64,000 bases of DNA from Portulaca oleracea (taxonomy: Eukaryota > Streptophyta > Magnoliopsida > Caryophyllales > Portulacaceae), in contig CM055888.1 in assembly GCA_029582165.1 (NCBI GenBank), forward strand, positions 12,096,001-12,160,000, in the 5' to 3' direction. Under the pieces are notes generated by a model. That model made no database searches and had not been told where the DNA came from. It saw only the letters and a list, made by a program, of their open reading frames with translations. How positions within the stretch are numbered: position 1 is the first letter of the stretch; every line of letters begins with the position of its first letter. A program made the position numbers and the translations under genes. This document shows positions 11,881-22,220 of this stretch, one piece after another.

Positions 11881-12461
11881 AATAAAATATGGTGCGAGAA
11901 TTAAGTGTGTAAAATATGATATGTGTTTTAATTGATAATATTGTGTAAAAATATGCTTAATTATTCATTGATATAAATGTTGACTTTTATTAAATAGTGG
12001 TACATGAAAATTTCGTGTTTTATATGATGGCTATTTATTTAGGAACACTAATAAACTCTTATTATTATATTGATTTTATGTCAATAATTCTTACTTCCGC
12101 TTTTAAAATGAATAGTTCTTGTATCGTGTATTAAATGTTATGAATTGACGAGGTAAAATTATTCGGCTACCTCTATAAAAGGCGGATTCACATTTTTTTA
12201 ACGCTCTATTAATATATACATATATATGTGTTTTATATGCTTATTATATGTGTTTTAACTCAGAGAGTTTGGAAACCCACTGCTCAACTCTCCCTAGACG
12301 TATAAAGCACATTGTCAAAATATGTAAATAAAATACTATTTTTTCTAATTACCTTACAAGGATAAATGTGAAACCTTCATATACGATCTACGTTTTAATT
12401 ATATGACAATTGAGCTTAGAGACCTAGGCACACGAACATTAAAACCAAAAGTAAAATGTTT
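11881..12461. other. AT-rich intergenic sequence upstream of the short PGIP gene
   Basis: No coding region. From about 12290 onward it is recognisably similar in inverted orientation to 25460-25290, upstream of the long PGIP gene (shared words such as AAATACTATTTTTTCTAATT). The part from 11880 to 12290 has no counterpart there, because the partner locus holds nested MITEs instead. Confidence 0.55.
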
Positions 12462-12951
12462 GTCAAGTTAGACGGCCTGTAGCCAGTAGGATTTTCAATT
12501 TGTAAGTGGATAAACAATGGATTATCTCCTTTTTTTTTAAAAAAAAACAATGGATTGTGTTTGCCTTTTCTTCTTTTTTTGGGATCTATGCTAGATAAAC
12601 CTTGGGTGCTCTTTAACAAGAGCTGTCAAGTGCCCAAGATAGACAGTCAGTCCCGGTGGGTACGAGGATTTAATGCATATTCTCTAATCCTTAAGAGTTA
12701 AGAAGCAAGTGGATAAACAATGGGCCCTCAATTCTCTTTAACAAGGTAGGTCAGTATTGGGATTCATCTATTAGTAAAAAATGTCTCATATCGAAAAAGT
12801 AAAAAGAAAGGACGTGATGTATAAGTCAACTGAGTTACTCCTCTTAACACCAATTGATTTTAAGATAAAACCTCACTTAACTTGTGTACCATAGGCCTTA
12901 GTCGAAGTGGACTCCCGCCTTATATCTCCCCAACAGTCAAGTTAGACGGCC
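12462..12951 (+). repeat. Conserved PGIP-upstream block bounded by 16-bp direct repeats
   Basis: GTCAAGTTAGACGGCC occurs at 12462-12477 and again at 12936-12951. The same pair occurs inverted at 25273-25288 and 24985-25000, upstream of the long PGIP gene. The sequence between the repeats is similar in both loci (for example GTGCTCTTTAACAAGAGCTG), apart from a solo LTR at 12755-12935 present only here. The block stops about 120 bases before each start codon; nearer to the genes the two promoters differ. Confidence 0.75.
12755..12935 (+). mobile_element. Solo LTR of the TRIM family
   Basis: It begins TATTGGGATTCATC and ends CTCCCCAACA and is colinear with the TRIM LTRs at 8341-8516 and 8811-9546 (shared core ACTCCTCTTAACACCAATTG). 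Flanking pentamers are GTCAG (12750-12754) and GTCAA (12936-12940). The paralogous site at 24996-25005 carries a single GTCAA with no insert, which shows the empty state of the target. Such solo LTRs arise by recombination between the two LTRs of a full element. Confidence 0.88.
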
Positions 12952-13016
12952 ATTGGGGCTCGATTATATATATATTGTGTATTATTACTATGTGGTAATA
13001 ATAATTTCTTATTGTC

Positions 13017-13024
13017 TATAAATA
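13017..13024 (+). promoter_or_regulatory. TATA box of the short PGIP gene
   Basis: TATAAATA lies 48 bases upstream of the ATG at 13072. Plant TATA boxes lie about 30 bases upstream of the transcription start, giving a very short 5' leader. Position-based inference. Confidence 0.6.
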
Positions 13025-13071
13025 CCCAGGCAATGCACGCATACTGAAACCCACTATCATCTCTAAGCAAA

Positions 13072-13872
13072 ATGGGGAACCTTTCAATCACAAAGGCATT
13101 CAAGTACTACGTTAGTTTGTATGTCTTCCTTGTATGTCTGCTCCCCCTCTCCCAGTCCACAGACTTGTCCTGCGACGACGACGACAAAGCCGTCCTCCTT
13201 CAGATCAAGTCTCACTTTGGTGATGTCCCCATGCTCTCGGAGTGGGACCCACATATAACCTGCTGCGAGTGGAACTTTATTGGGTGCACCAGCGAGTACG
13301 ATGACCACCCTGGACGCGTCAACGCCATCACCTTCGCCAGTGGGTCAGGCCTCTCCGGCGAGATCCCAGCAGTGATCGGAAACATCCCCTACCTCGAAGA
13401 AATCATGTTTGTTGATGAGCCAAAGCTGACCGGACCTATCCCGGAGTCCATAAGCAAGCTCAAGTACCTCCAAATTATCTACCTTAGTTCCAACAGCTTA
13501 ACAGGCCGAATCCCCGACTTTCTTGGCAAGCTAAAGAACCTCCAACAAATTGATATCTCAGACAACCGGTTCACGGGCAGTATTCCCCCTTCACTGTCTC
13601 TGCTGCCCCAGTTGGAACAGTTTAATGTGTCCCGGAACATGCTGACCGGGGCAGTGCCGAACCCGCCCCCAAAGGTGAAGAATTTTGACATATCACACAA
13701 TTTGCTGACTGGGTCTCTGCCAAACAAGCTTGGGCAGCTTAAGCTTGATTTTGTTGATGTGAGCTACAACCAGCTCTGTGGCCCCATTCCCAAGGGGTTG
13801 CAACGGTTCGGTCCCACCCGTTTTGGTCATAACAAGTGTCTTTGTGATCCTCCCTTACCGGCCTGCAAATAG
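13072..13872 (+). CDS. PGIP: Short polygalacturonase-inhibitor-type LRR protein (266 aa)
   Basis: PGIPs are secreted leucine-rich-repeat proteins of the cell wall that bind pectin-degrading polygalacturonases of fungi and insects. This intact single-exon gene begins with a hydrophobic signal peptide (about residues 12-29), then the cysteine-bearing N-cap (Cys34; CCEWNFIGC), LRRs of the extracellular type with LxGxIP (LTGPIPESI, LTGRIPDFL, FTGSIPPSL, LLTGSLPNKL), and the characteristic PGIP end NKCLCDPPLPACK. Known PGIPs are about 330 residues with ten LRRs. This one is some 65 residues shorter; the loss falls between the repeat ending LTGAVP and KVKNFDISHN, about three repeats of the concave face. 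It could be a functional short variant or have lost binding. A TATA box lies at 13017 and AATAAA at 13920. Confidence 0.9.
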   Translation: MGNLSITKAFKYYVSLYVFLVCLLPLSQSTDLSCDDDDKAVLLQIKSHFGDVPMLSEWDPHITCCEWNFIGCTSEYDDHPGRVNAITFASGSGLSGEIPAVIGNIPYLEEIMFVDEPKLTGPIPESISKLKYLQIIYLSSNSLTGRIPDFLGKLKNLQQIDISDNRFTGSIPPSLSLLPQLEQFNVSRNMLTGAVPNPPPKVKNFDISHNLLTGSLPNKLGQLKLDFVDVSYNQLCGPIPKGLQRFGPTRFGHNKCLCDPPLPACK

Positions 13873-13919
13873 GGTTCATATCCATGATACTCGTCCATTT
13901 AATCAAAATTTAGAAAATC

Positions 13920-13925
13920 AATAAA
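13920..13925 (+). terminator. Polyadenylation signal AATAAA after the short PGIP gene
   Basis: A canonical AATAAA 48 bases beyond the stop codon of the PGIP gene at 13072-13872. Inferred from position. Confidence 0.5.
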
Positions 13926-13985
13926 ATAAGTTGGCTTAAGTGTCGTGTTGTATGGAAAACTGTGAAATATTAGTATTAAATTGTA

Positions 13986-15110
13986 CTAGTGTTAAACCCG
14001 TGCTTGCACGGGCATATTAAAACAAATAATCTTAATGTTATAAAGATAATTATATAATAAATATTCCGACTCCCAATATTAAAACAAAGAGTTTAATACA
14101 GTTAGAATGAAATATAAATGGCGACACAAATAAGAAAGGGAAAGTGCATACATAATATTGTCCCATAAAAATGTTTGACATCATCATAAGGCACTCAATG
14201 GGAAATTTTTAAAAGCCAAGTAATACTAATCATAACGGCATTGACATCCATCATGCATGTTTAATTGTCGAACCTGCAATTTTTTGTTATCATTTATAGA
14301 GTGATACAGTTGTACGAAACAAATTGTACAAATTGAATTTGAATTGTAGATGAGGTTTACCTTTGTACCGGTATATGTTACGCATGTGAATTAGTTCTTC
14401 CTCCCAGTCTTCGAAACATGGGATGATAAGACGAAATAGACTGTTTATGACATCAATTCGAACCTGTCTATCAGCACCTGGAGGCTCCACTATGAACCAC
14501 CATAGCTTGTTGTCATCTTGTCATAGAAGATCTATATAGCCCGCCATAGTTAAAGCAACTTCTAGCTATACGAAAGAACAACAGAAAAATTAACAAATAA
14601 AAAATTGACAACAAATGGCGTGAAATTTAAATATACAAATTCACGTGCTAACCTGTGCTGCATAGTACGTTGTAGATTAATCATTCATAATTAAGGAAAA
14701 CAAAAACTGAAAACCAAACATACGTATTTCTCAAGCGATGAGGACTGAGGGGCAACAGAACACATGCTAAAGACAAAAAAGGAGGGGTTGAATATCTTTA
14801 CAGATACTGCAGAGATTATACACTTTCAATTTTTTTAAATGATCGAGAATGCTAAATTGTAATCTTCTGATATTTTTCACCATGTAAATCCAATGTATCA
14901 TGCACATTTTTATGAAAAAATTGTAACATGCAAATACATGCTAAAATATATTGATGTAGTATATATTGATAGTACTTTTCGAAAACTAACCTGCTTGTAT
15001 TTGCAGGTTTGTCGAGAATTCAATGGTTGCTTCAAATGTTAATAGTTGACGGATTGAAAGAGAATGAAAGATGTTTCGATGTTTATATATTAGGTCGAGA
15101 GGTAGATTCC
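13986..15110 (-). mobile_element. Helitron-like element, 3' end at 13986; 5' end uncertain
   Basis: Read on the minus strand, the sequence ends with the hairpin CCCGTGCAAGCACGGG (complement of 13997-14012: 7-bp stems, 2-base loop), seven bases, then CTAG followed by T. A 3' hairpin shortly before a CTRR terminus at a T is the Helitron signature. The 5' end should be a TC after an A on the same strand; TCTACCTCTCGACC near 15110 is a candidate only. The interior holds two or three exon-like segments in the element's own orientation and no Rep/helicase, so it would be a non-autonomous, gene-fragment-carrying copy. Confidence 0.6.
14361..15070 (-). pseudogene. Spliced gene fragment of unknown function within the Helitron-like element
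   Basis: On the minus strand there is a TATA-like ATATATAAAC (about 15090-15081), then segments bounded by good splice signals: one ending at 14991 before GTTAG, a second at 14706-14653 (TTTTCAG before, GTTAGC after) and a third at 14565-14361 (CGTATAG before, GTAAAC after). Joining the second and third keeps one frame open except for a single TGA. The third encodes an acidic, aromatic-rich stretch containing VINSLFRLIIPCFEDWEEE. I do not recognise the family. The stop and the partial length suggest a captured fragment rather than a working gene. Confidence 0.45.
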
Positions 15111-15151
15111 TACCTAGATTTGGGTGAGAGGTAGAGTCTTAATTAAATTTG

Positions 15152-15235
15152 TGTTAGAGTATAAAACCATTCCTGGGGCATCAACCATCAGCTTAAACTT
15201 TTGGTTGAGATGGTTCCACACGGTATCAGAGCCAG
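15152..15235 (+). repeat. Fragment of a small LTR element with primer binding site
   Basis: The segment TGTTAGAGTATAAAACC...GATGGTTCCACA is followed at once by GGTATCAGAGCC, which matches the initiator tRNA-Met primer site after its first base. This resembles one LTR plus the start of the interior of a very short LTR retrotransposon. No second LTR was found, so it is called a remnant. Confidence 0.4.
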
Positions 15236-15493
15236 ACCAATAAACAAGAGGTCTTAGGTCTTGTTTATTATTTTTTTTAAATCGATTTTTTTATTATTAT
15301 TTCATGAGCGGGAATTTTTTATTGTGTTTTTAAATCGATTTTTTTTTCTTTAATATGATTGGCCAATAACCCCTACAATCACTTTGGATTGAATATTTCA
15401 AATTTCGAATATATTACTTTTATATTATTATAGATGAATGTCTTTTTCTCTTTTACTTTTTCTATATTTGTATGAGAAAAATTAATAAAAAAG

Positions 15494-16186
15494 TACTTCA
15501 TCCTTCCCATATTATTTGACACATTAGGCATGATTTAGAAAACAAAAAAAAACTACCATTCTATATTAATTTAGGGAAATGATATATATAAATGGTATCT
15601 AAACTTACATATTAAGTGTTTTGCCATGACATAAAACCTATATATTTGTAAATTAATTTGAAAAAAAAATTGTATTATTGGCTTCTATAACTATAATAAT
15701 ATATATAAATGGTATAAAATCACATACATATATATATATATATATTTTAAAATTTACAAAAAGATGTCTAAAATATGTCCAACAGACGGGGTTCATTCGT
15801 TAGGGTATCAATTTTAATTGTTGGCGTAACCAACACGTTCCAAGCTTATTATAATTGATAATTAATAGTATCTGTCAAAAACTTTGGGGTCAAAAATGAT
15901 AATATGTATTAGTTTTATAAAAAGGAAGACACTTAAGTAGTGTCTTGGGGTAAGACACGTATCATCACCCATTAATTTATCTCATTGGAAATGTAAAAAT
16001 GCTGAATAAAATGATAAATAAAAAAGGGAAAAGGTGAATAAAAAGGGAAAACGGATGAAAAAGATGTAATTAATAATGTTAATTTGATAAATTAGTAATT
16101 AATGTGTTATTGAAATTATAAAGTGACAATATTATGGAAAAAAGAAAGCTAGTTAAAGTCACACATAATATGGAAAGGAGGGAGTA
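15494..16186. mobile_element. Mariner-type MITE with another repeat nested in it
   Basis: The ends are inverted copies: TACTTCATCCTTCCCATATT on the left and the complement of TACTCCCTCCTTTCCATATT on the right, with TA at each edge. This is the CTCCCTCC terminus of plant mariner-like elements with a TA target. The middle (about 15590-15968) is a separate dispersed repeat also found at about 58300-58672 (shared GGGGTTCATTCGTT). No coding sequence. Confidence 0.7.
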
Positions 16187-17815
16187 GTTAGTTGGAAAAA
16201 GTTGTATTGGAGTTATAGATGTGATAAGTATTGTGGGACAAAAAAAATTAGGTAAAGTGACAACTATTATTAGTCTGCTTAAATATTTCCTTTTTACTTT
16301 GTTATCGCCCTATTATTTAATTTGGTTAGATTGGATATAACTCTCTCAACTTATCCTAACTTATTCCAATTTATCCCAACCTAAAACAATTCTCCAAGAA
16401 AACATACACTCTAAAAACACAATTCCTCAAAAAAAAATTATTCTAATTTATCTTAATTTATTCATCTAAACCTGAAAATAACATAATAAAAGAACATGGC
16501 CTATAGACTGTGTCAGCAATCGCTAATAAACGCAAAAAAGTGCATAGTAGTACTTGAATAACTAATAAAAATAACAATGGTAACGACAATTTATTTTCTT
16601 GGTGGGAGTTGGTGGTATTTTTGGGAGTGGGGATCATCGTGAGTCTAATAATAACGTGATGTTGTAAATATTTCGATTGCTCGCTAGATGTAACCACTCT
16701 ATACAAGGTACCCAGTAACGTCCTGCCGGATTCATGGGTAAATCGAATTAACTAACTTTTACTTAAATTTACCAAAATTTATCAATATTAAATAAAACTT
16801 ATCAAAGTTAAAATAAAAAAATTAATTTTGATATATTAGGATAAATTTACTCAAATTTACCAAAATTTAACAAAAGTTATCAACAAATACCAAAGTTTAA
16901 ATTTTACTAACTGTTTTTTATCCATAAATTTTACACATCCCATGTGGACCAATTTACCGTTGTACAAAAAGAAAAAAGAAAAAATAATGAGTCTTGTTAC
17001 ATTAAATTATCGCAAAATAATTGTTTCTTATTATTTTTATATTCATGTTTGCTAATGATAATATTTTATAATTGCGAGAAGTTTAACATGTCGATCTTGA
17101 CTTGTTAGACCACGTCTATAAGTATATATAGTGACACTCTAAAAAAGGTTAATAATATATGTAAAGGCAATTTTATGCTTGATTTTCAAACGTAATAAAA
17201 GTTACGGCAATGATACACGTCTTATCAAGATGATTATTAAAATAATTATCTTAAATTGTTCATAATTTATATTTTTAACTTTTAACAATATTTTTTTATT
17301 AATTATGTATATTTATTATTTATAGGAATATAACACTTATTAGTTAGGTAAAAAAAATATAAATAATAGAATATTTTTATCAACCTTAGTAAAGAATATA
17401 CATTTTATGCATAATTTATATTTGTGAAAATAAATTAATAAATAGTTATTTTTATATAGCTTAGATCGTGATAACCCTCAAAGTAATGAAACATATATTT
17501 ATAATAATTTAAATATGCTAATATTTTATTTCTTGAGTGATTTAGGTGAAATTTAAAATGGTTAAAAACCATCTTGAATCAAGACACATAATCATTTTAC
17601 TAAAGCTAATGATAAATTATAAGTTAATGCAATTTTGTAAGCGTTATCATACATTCATGCTTCCACAATTCAACCGTAGCACCGTGCCTTTCTTTTTAAT
17701 TTAATGTCTAATAACATATTTTCTAATAAAGATTTAATAATAAAAGTTTCAGATGCTTAATTAATTAGAGTCTGAATATTTTACTTTATATATATCTCGA
17801 AACTAATATTTAATT
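16187..17815. other. AT-rich sequence with no recognisable gene
   Basis: Nothing coding was seen on either strand. 16750-16920 repeats words like TTTACCAAAATTTA several times, a low-order tandem or palindromic texture common in decayed MITEs. No ends or TSDs could be fixed. Confidence 0.5.
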
Positions 17816-20150
17816 TGCTCGGACACTGTCATACGGATGAGCGTAGGAATTACGAAGGCAAAGCTGCATGGAGTGAATGCAAGCAGAAGAGGTTTGGAGA
17901 TGTCAGACTTATTTTTTGCATATGATGACATTTTGTTTGTTGGGGTAGTAGGACAAGAATGCTCCAAGATAGTTGAGATTCTCAACCAATATGAGCGAAC
18001 AGATGAGCCAAATTGTCAATTCAACAAGTCTAAAGGTCTCCTTTAGCAAAAGTGTTGTCTTGTAGAACAAGAAGAGCTAGTAGACATATTGAGAATGCAA
18101 AGAGTAGAGAAACATAGTGAATATTTGAAAGCTTTGGTCTATATATGCAGGTAGAGGTACAAAAAAAAAAAACAAAACAAAAAAAACGCTCTTAAAATGC
18201 AGTTAAGCATAGGATGTGGAATAAAACTGAACGTAAGGAAAGAGAAGCTGCTCTCTAAAGACGCCAAGGAAGTCTTGTAGAAGTCTATGATCCAAGCTAT
18301 GCCAATATATTTGATAAGAAATTTAAAATTCCCTTCCCCCTTAATTGAGGAATCGCATAGTATGTTTGCGAAGTGTTGGCGAGGGACCGTAAATGGGGAT
18401 AGAAAGGTCCACTGGATGGCTTGGAAGGAGTTTTGCAAGCCAAAATGTCTTGGGGGAGTGGGGTTCAGAAGATTTGATGTGTTCAATAAGGTGGTCTTAG
18501 CCAAGCATGGATGGAGATTAATTTACAAACCGGACTCTCTCCATGTGCGGGCTATGAAGGCTAAATATTACCTTTGATCATCTTTCCTTGACATGAATCC
18601 GGGTCACTCTCAAAGTTACTCATGGTGGGGGATCTAGGGAGCAAAATCACTACTTAAGGAGGGCTTGAGCTGGCGAGTAGCCAATGTTAAGACTATTAGC
18701 ATTTGGGAAGACGCATGTCTGCTCCATGAAGAATGGAGGAGAGGAAAAATAAATTCATGTGAGGAAACACAACTAAAGATAGTATGAGAACTGATAGACA
18801 AAGAGACAACAACGTGGCATTAGGACAGTGCAATATACTTTTAACGAGCACGACGGAAAAATTATACTAAATCTTCCGCTCAACCTACGACTTCCCGAGG
18901 ACCAACTCTTCTACTCACTTGATAACAACTGGATATACAAAGTTAGGATAACTTGCCTGTGTTGGAGCCCAAGAGGGGGGTGAAGTTCACAATTAAGATC
19001 TACACACTAGGTAAGGACGTTAGAGCAAACTTCCTTGGTTTCAAGCCAATGATCAAAACAGTGTAACTGAAATACCTCATTAGATTTATAACAATCAAAG
19101 AACAAGTTACACTTACAAAACAAAACAAGAAGTAACAGCCCGAAGGCAGTTACTGATAGGATCACTGACCAAGACTGAATGTCCTTGAGTCAGCTACAGA
19201 TAAGGATCGTCGTAGGAAAAACCCTAGCGGCGATTTGGAATACGATGGATTACATTGAAGCACAAACACACACAACCTTAGTCCGTCAAGGCTCTACTAC
19301 ACACCATTTCTCCACCACATGTGGACACAACGAATGCTCACCAAGGTCCTTGGCTATACCTTCACCAGATGTCCGTTACTGGCTACCTTCACCACCGAAC
19401 CATTGGTTACACACTCGGAGAAATCCCACCGGATTTCTTACTCCGCGATTACTTCCGTGGAATCGCCTATCTTCTGAATTCTTCTATCGTCCTTTTTATA
19501 AATGCCTTTGGATGCTTGGACTTGAATCCTTCCAACGGTAACTTGCCTTATGTGTTGATTTCTTCCTTTTTGTTGCTGCAATAATCATGATTGATTTCCC
19601 TTGATTTGTTTCCTTTTGTTTCCTTTTTAGATCTACAAGAATCATGCCCATAATAAGAATATATAATATATAATCAAAATATATATATTATCTATACATA
19701 ATCTGAGTATACAATCAGAACATATATTATACTCAGAATATATAATATGATTATATAATATAAGGAAACTTCCCTTTTCCGGATTTTCACTTTCATCAAA
19801 ACCGAAGGTCCTTCGCGGATGCGCGGTGAAGGACCTTGACCCTGTCTTCAACAACTTGCTTGGTGTGTCATACATCCGAAAGACTTCAAATATTATTGGC
19901 TAACTTGTCCGATGCATGTCTAGTACCTAAAACAAAAATTTTTGGTGTAGAGTATGTACTAACACATTGCCAACTAGGGCATATCTTAATTACAGGCATA
20001 TGGCTGATAATGGTGTGTGTCAAAGGAGTGGGAAAATGGAGGAGACCATTTGGCATGCTCTATTCGACTGTGAGAGCATATACAACAAGCATGTAGGGTG
20101 ATACGTCGTGCACGGGGTACTGTGTAGCATATCAATGTTGTTATCTCGAG
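17816..20150 (+). pseudogene. 5'-truncated LINE (L1-type) reverse transcriptase remnant, interrupted by a solo LTR
   Basis: Translated pieces in one orientation match the last part of plant LINE ORF2. 17837-18046 holds the RT core with FFAYDDILFVG, where the family has F-A-D-D; an extra tyrosine codon sits before the catalytic pair. 18287-18577 holds the downstream stretch IQAMPIYLIRNLKFP ... RKVHWMAWKEFCKPK ... GGVGFRRFDVFNKVVLAKHGW. After the solo LTR (18960-19853), 19860-20100 resumes with the C-terminal region around CLVPKTKIFG and ends near a zinc-finger-like segment. Stops and frameshifts are frequent. The first two thirds of ORF2 are absent, as in most LINE copies. LINEs copy themselves through target-primed reverse transcription; this copy is dead. 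Confidence 0.8.
18960..19853 (+). mobile_element. Solo LTR of a Copia element inside the LINE remnant
   Basis: It starts TGTTGGAGCCCAAGAGGGG and ends near GACCCTGTCTTCAACA. The first bases and several internal words (TAAGGACGTTAG, GAAGGACCTTGA) resemble the SIRE/Maximus LTRs at 37597-38477 and 51068-51928, so it is a relative rather than a copy of them. LINE similarity lies on both sides. An AT-rich run at 19654-19770 may be a further insert. I could not find a clean TSD, so the edges are approximate. Confidence 0.65.
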
Positions 20151-20159
20151 CACTTGCTC

Positions 20160-21290
20160 AGACTACGCACTAAACTATCTCACAGGAAAGGATGTTAGGT
20201 CGGCCAAGTTGGTTTTCTTTTTGCTAATTAATAAACTAAAACTAAACGAGCAATTACTTTTAGGGTTTTAACAAATGATTAAAGGCGTTTAGGGGAGTCC
20301 ACTCTAGTTAACTAATCGATTAGGTGTTAATTTCAATTATTAGTAGTTTAGATAGAGTTTAGGGTCTATAATTGTGCTAAGGCCTATCACAAGAATCTTT
20401 CGATATGGGTGAGTTTCAATGATTAAATTAAACATCTATTCTCATGGCTATTCAATTCAACAAAAAATAAGAACAGATTATATAACGACCCTAAGCATTA
20501 ACACATTATTTTTAATTGTGTTCTATACTTATTTAATCTTTGTTAATCCAATTTCAAATAACAATCTTACAACCCAATATTAAGAATCTAAACCAAGTAA
20601 AATGTGATCAATCAATAACTATGAGATACAAACCACATAGAATAAACAAACTGAATTTAGTACTTCATACTGAAATTAAACACCCAAATTCAACCGGTTA
20701 AGATCGAGTTTGTCTCCTAAACAATTGAACTAGCTACTCATAATTGATAATAGAAAACAACACAATAACAAAATCTAAACTAGGAAACATAATAAAAATA
20801 GATAGAATTAACAACAATCCAAAGAGTCGATTCCAATCTCCTTGTGTCGCCCAAGTCGATCCTCGTCTTCTCCTCTTCATGGTTGCTACCGAAAACTATG
20901 AGAAATTAGGGTAAAATTGGGAATGGAACGGTGGAATTCAAAAGTATTCGGAACTCCAAAAAGAAAAACTGGAAAAGAATTCTCCTTTGATATTTGTCGT
21001 GTGCCCTTTTATAACAAACGTAAAATAAAAGGAATCAGGGTAGAGGCGCGAGCCGCGTCGAAGGAGACGTTGGTTGCGCCTCTTACCCAATGCGTGTTTT
21101 CATTCTTGATGCTAGGCGCACTTGCTTCTGGCGCTAGGGGAGTTTATCAGGCGTGGTTGGCGTCTGAAGGGCGCGGGTTGCGCCTCATTGTTCCTTAGCT
21201 ATTTCTCTCTCTAACCCAAGCGTAGGCTGGCGTGCACTTTTGGGCTGGGCCCATGGTGATTTGGGTTTTTTTTCTTCCTTTAAAGTGTTT
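20160..21290. other. Unassigned repeat-like sequence, no gene
   Basis: No protein was recognised. The stretch 21040-21250 is GC-rich and repeats GCGCC/GGCGC words (GGCGCACTTG, GGGCGCGGGTTGCGCC) before a T-rich tail; this resembles LTR-type repeat sequence in plants. The open frame at 20917-21198 crosses this patch but looks like no known protein and is probably chance. Confidence 0.35.
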
Positions 21291-22220
21291 ACATTACAAA
21301 AATACTAATCTCTAAACTGAGTGAAGAAATGATGGAATTCGATATAAAATGACAACAAGTTTACATTATAAAATTAACTAAAATGTACATGTTAAATACC
21401 TAATAAATACTATAAAATATACACTTATCATTGAGGAATGGAAGAATGGTGGAATTTGAAGTTTGAGGCATGTGCTATAGGAGACTTGATCAACTCTTGG
21501 AAGGCCAATCTGTCCCCTGAGTGCTTCCAACATAAAGCTGATTGAGCTTATCATAACACTCCAGTCACACTCCTCCACCGCCACATTAGTGTGCCACCAA
21601 GTTGTTCAACTCTTAATTCGATCGAGTGTTACAAGAATCCAAGGGGTCCAAAGTTCAGATTATTGAGAAATAAATATAAAATTCATATTATTAAATCTAT
21701 TATGAGTCAAAGTTCAGATTATATAAATCCAGTGTTACTTTTAACTTATTTGTTTTAACAATATATAATTCACACAATGATACACTTTTCCTATAAATAC
21801 AAAATATTTAATGGCAAACTTTTCGTGGAGCATTGAGCACTCAAGTATTGGCATTATTTGGAGCAACTTGTGAGTTTATGGGCAAGTATACGATCACTTC
21901 ACTATATTGTAGGGAACATCAATGATTCTATGCCGGTAACCCATTCATGCACCTCGCGCGTTCCTCGTTGATAATGGGAATGTCAAATGTGAGCACCTTC
22001 TCAATGACTGGATTGGGACGTCGATGTCAGACATAGTGCGACGACCCACTTGCACAAGTAGCGTTGATAAGTTTCTCTTATCTTCATTAGCGCTAATAAG
22101 TCCTATAATGCAGTGATGTACATATATATATATATATTGAAGATGATACCCTATATATTTATAGGGCAACACACTGCAAACACCTCTCCGTCAATACGAA
22201 GGCTTCCTAGCTAAAAAATC
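21291..22220. other. Spacer upstream of the PGIP pseudogene
   Basis: No coding sequence seen. CTATATATTTATAGGG at about 22150 would be a fitting TATA region for the pseudogene that begins at 22221, suggesting it once had its own promoter. A short TA run lies at about 22120-22137. Confidence 0.45.

Noticed and set aside
16458..16706. Open frame of 82 codons (minus strand)
   Set aside because: No domain, simple composition, surrounded by decayed repeats.
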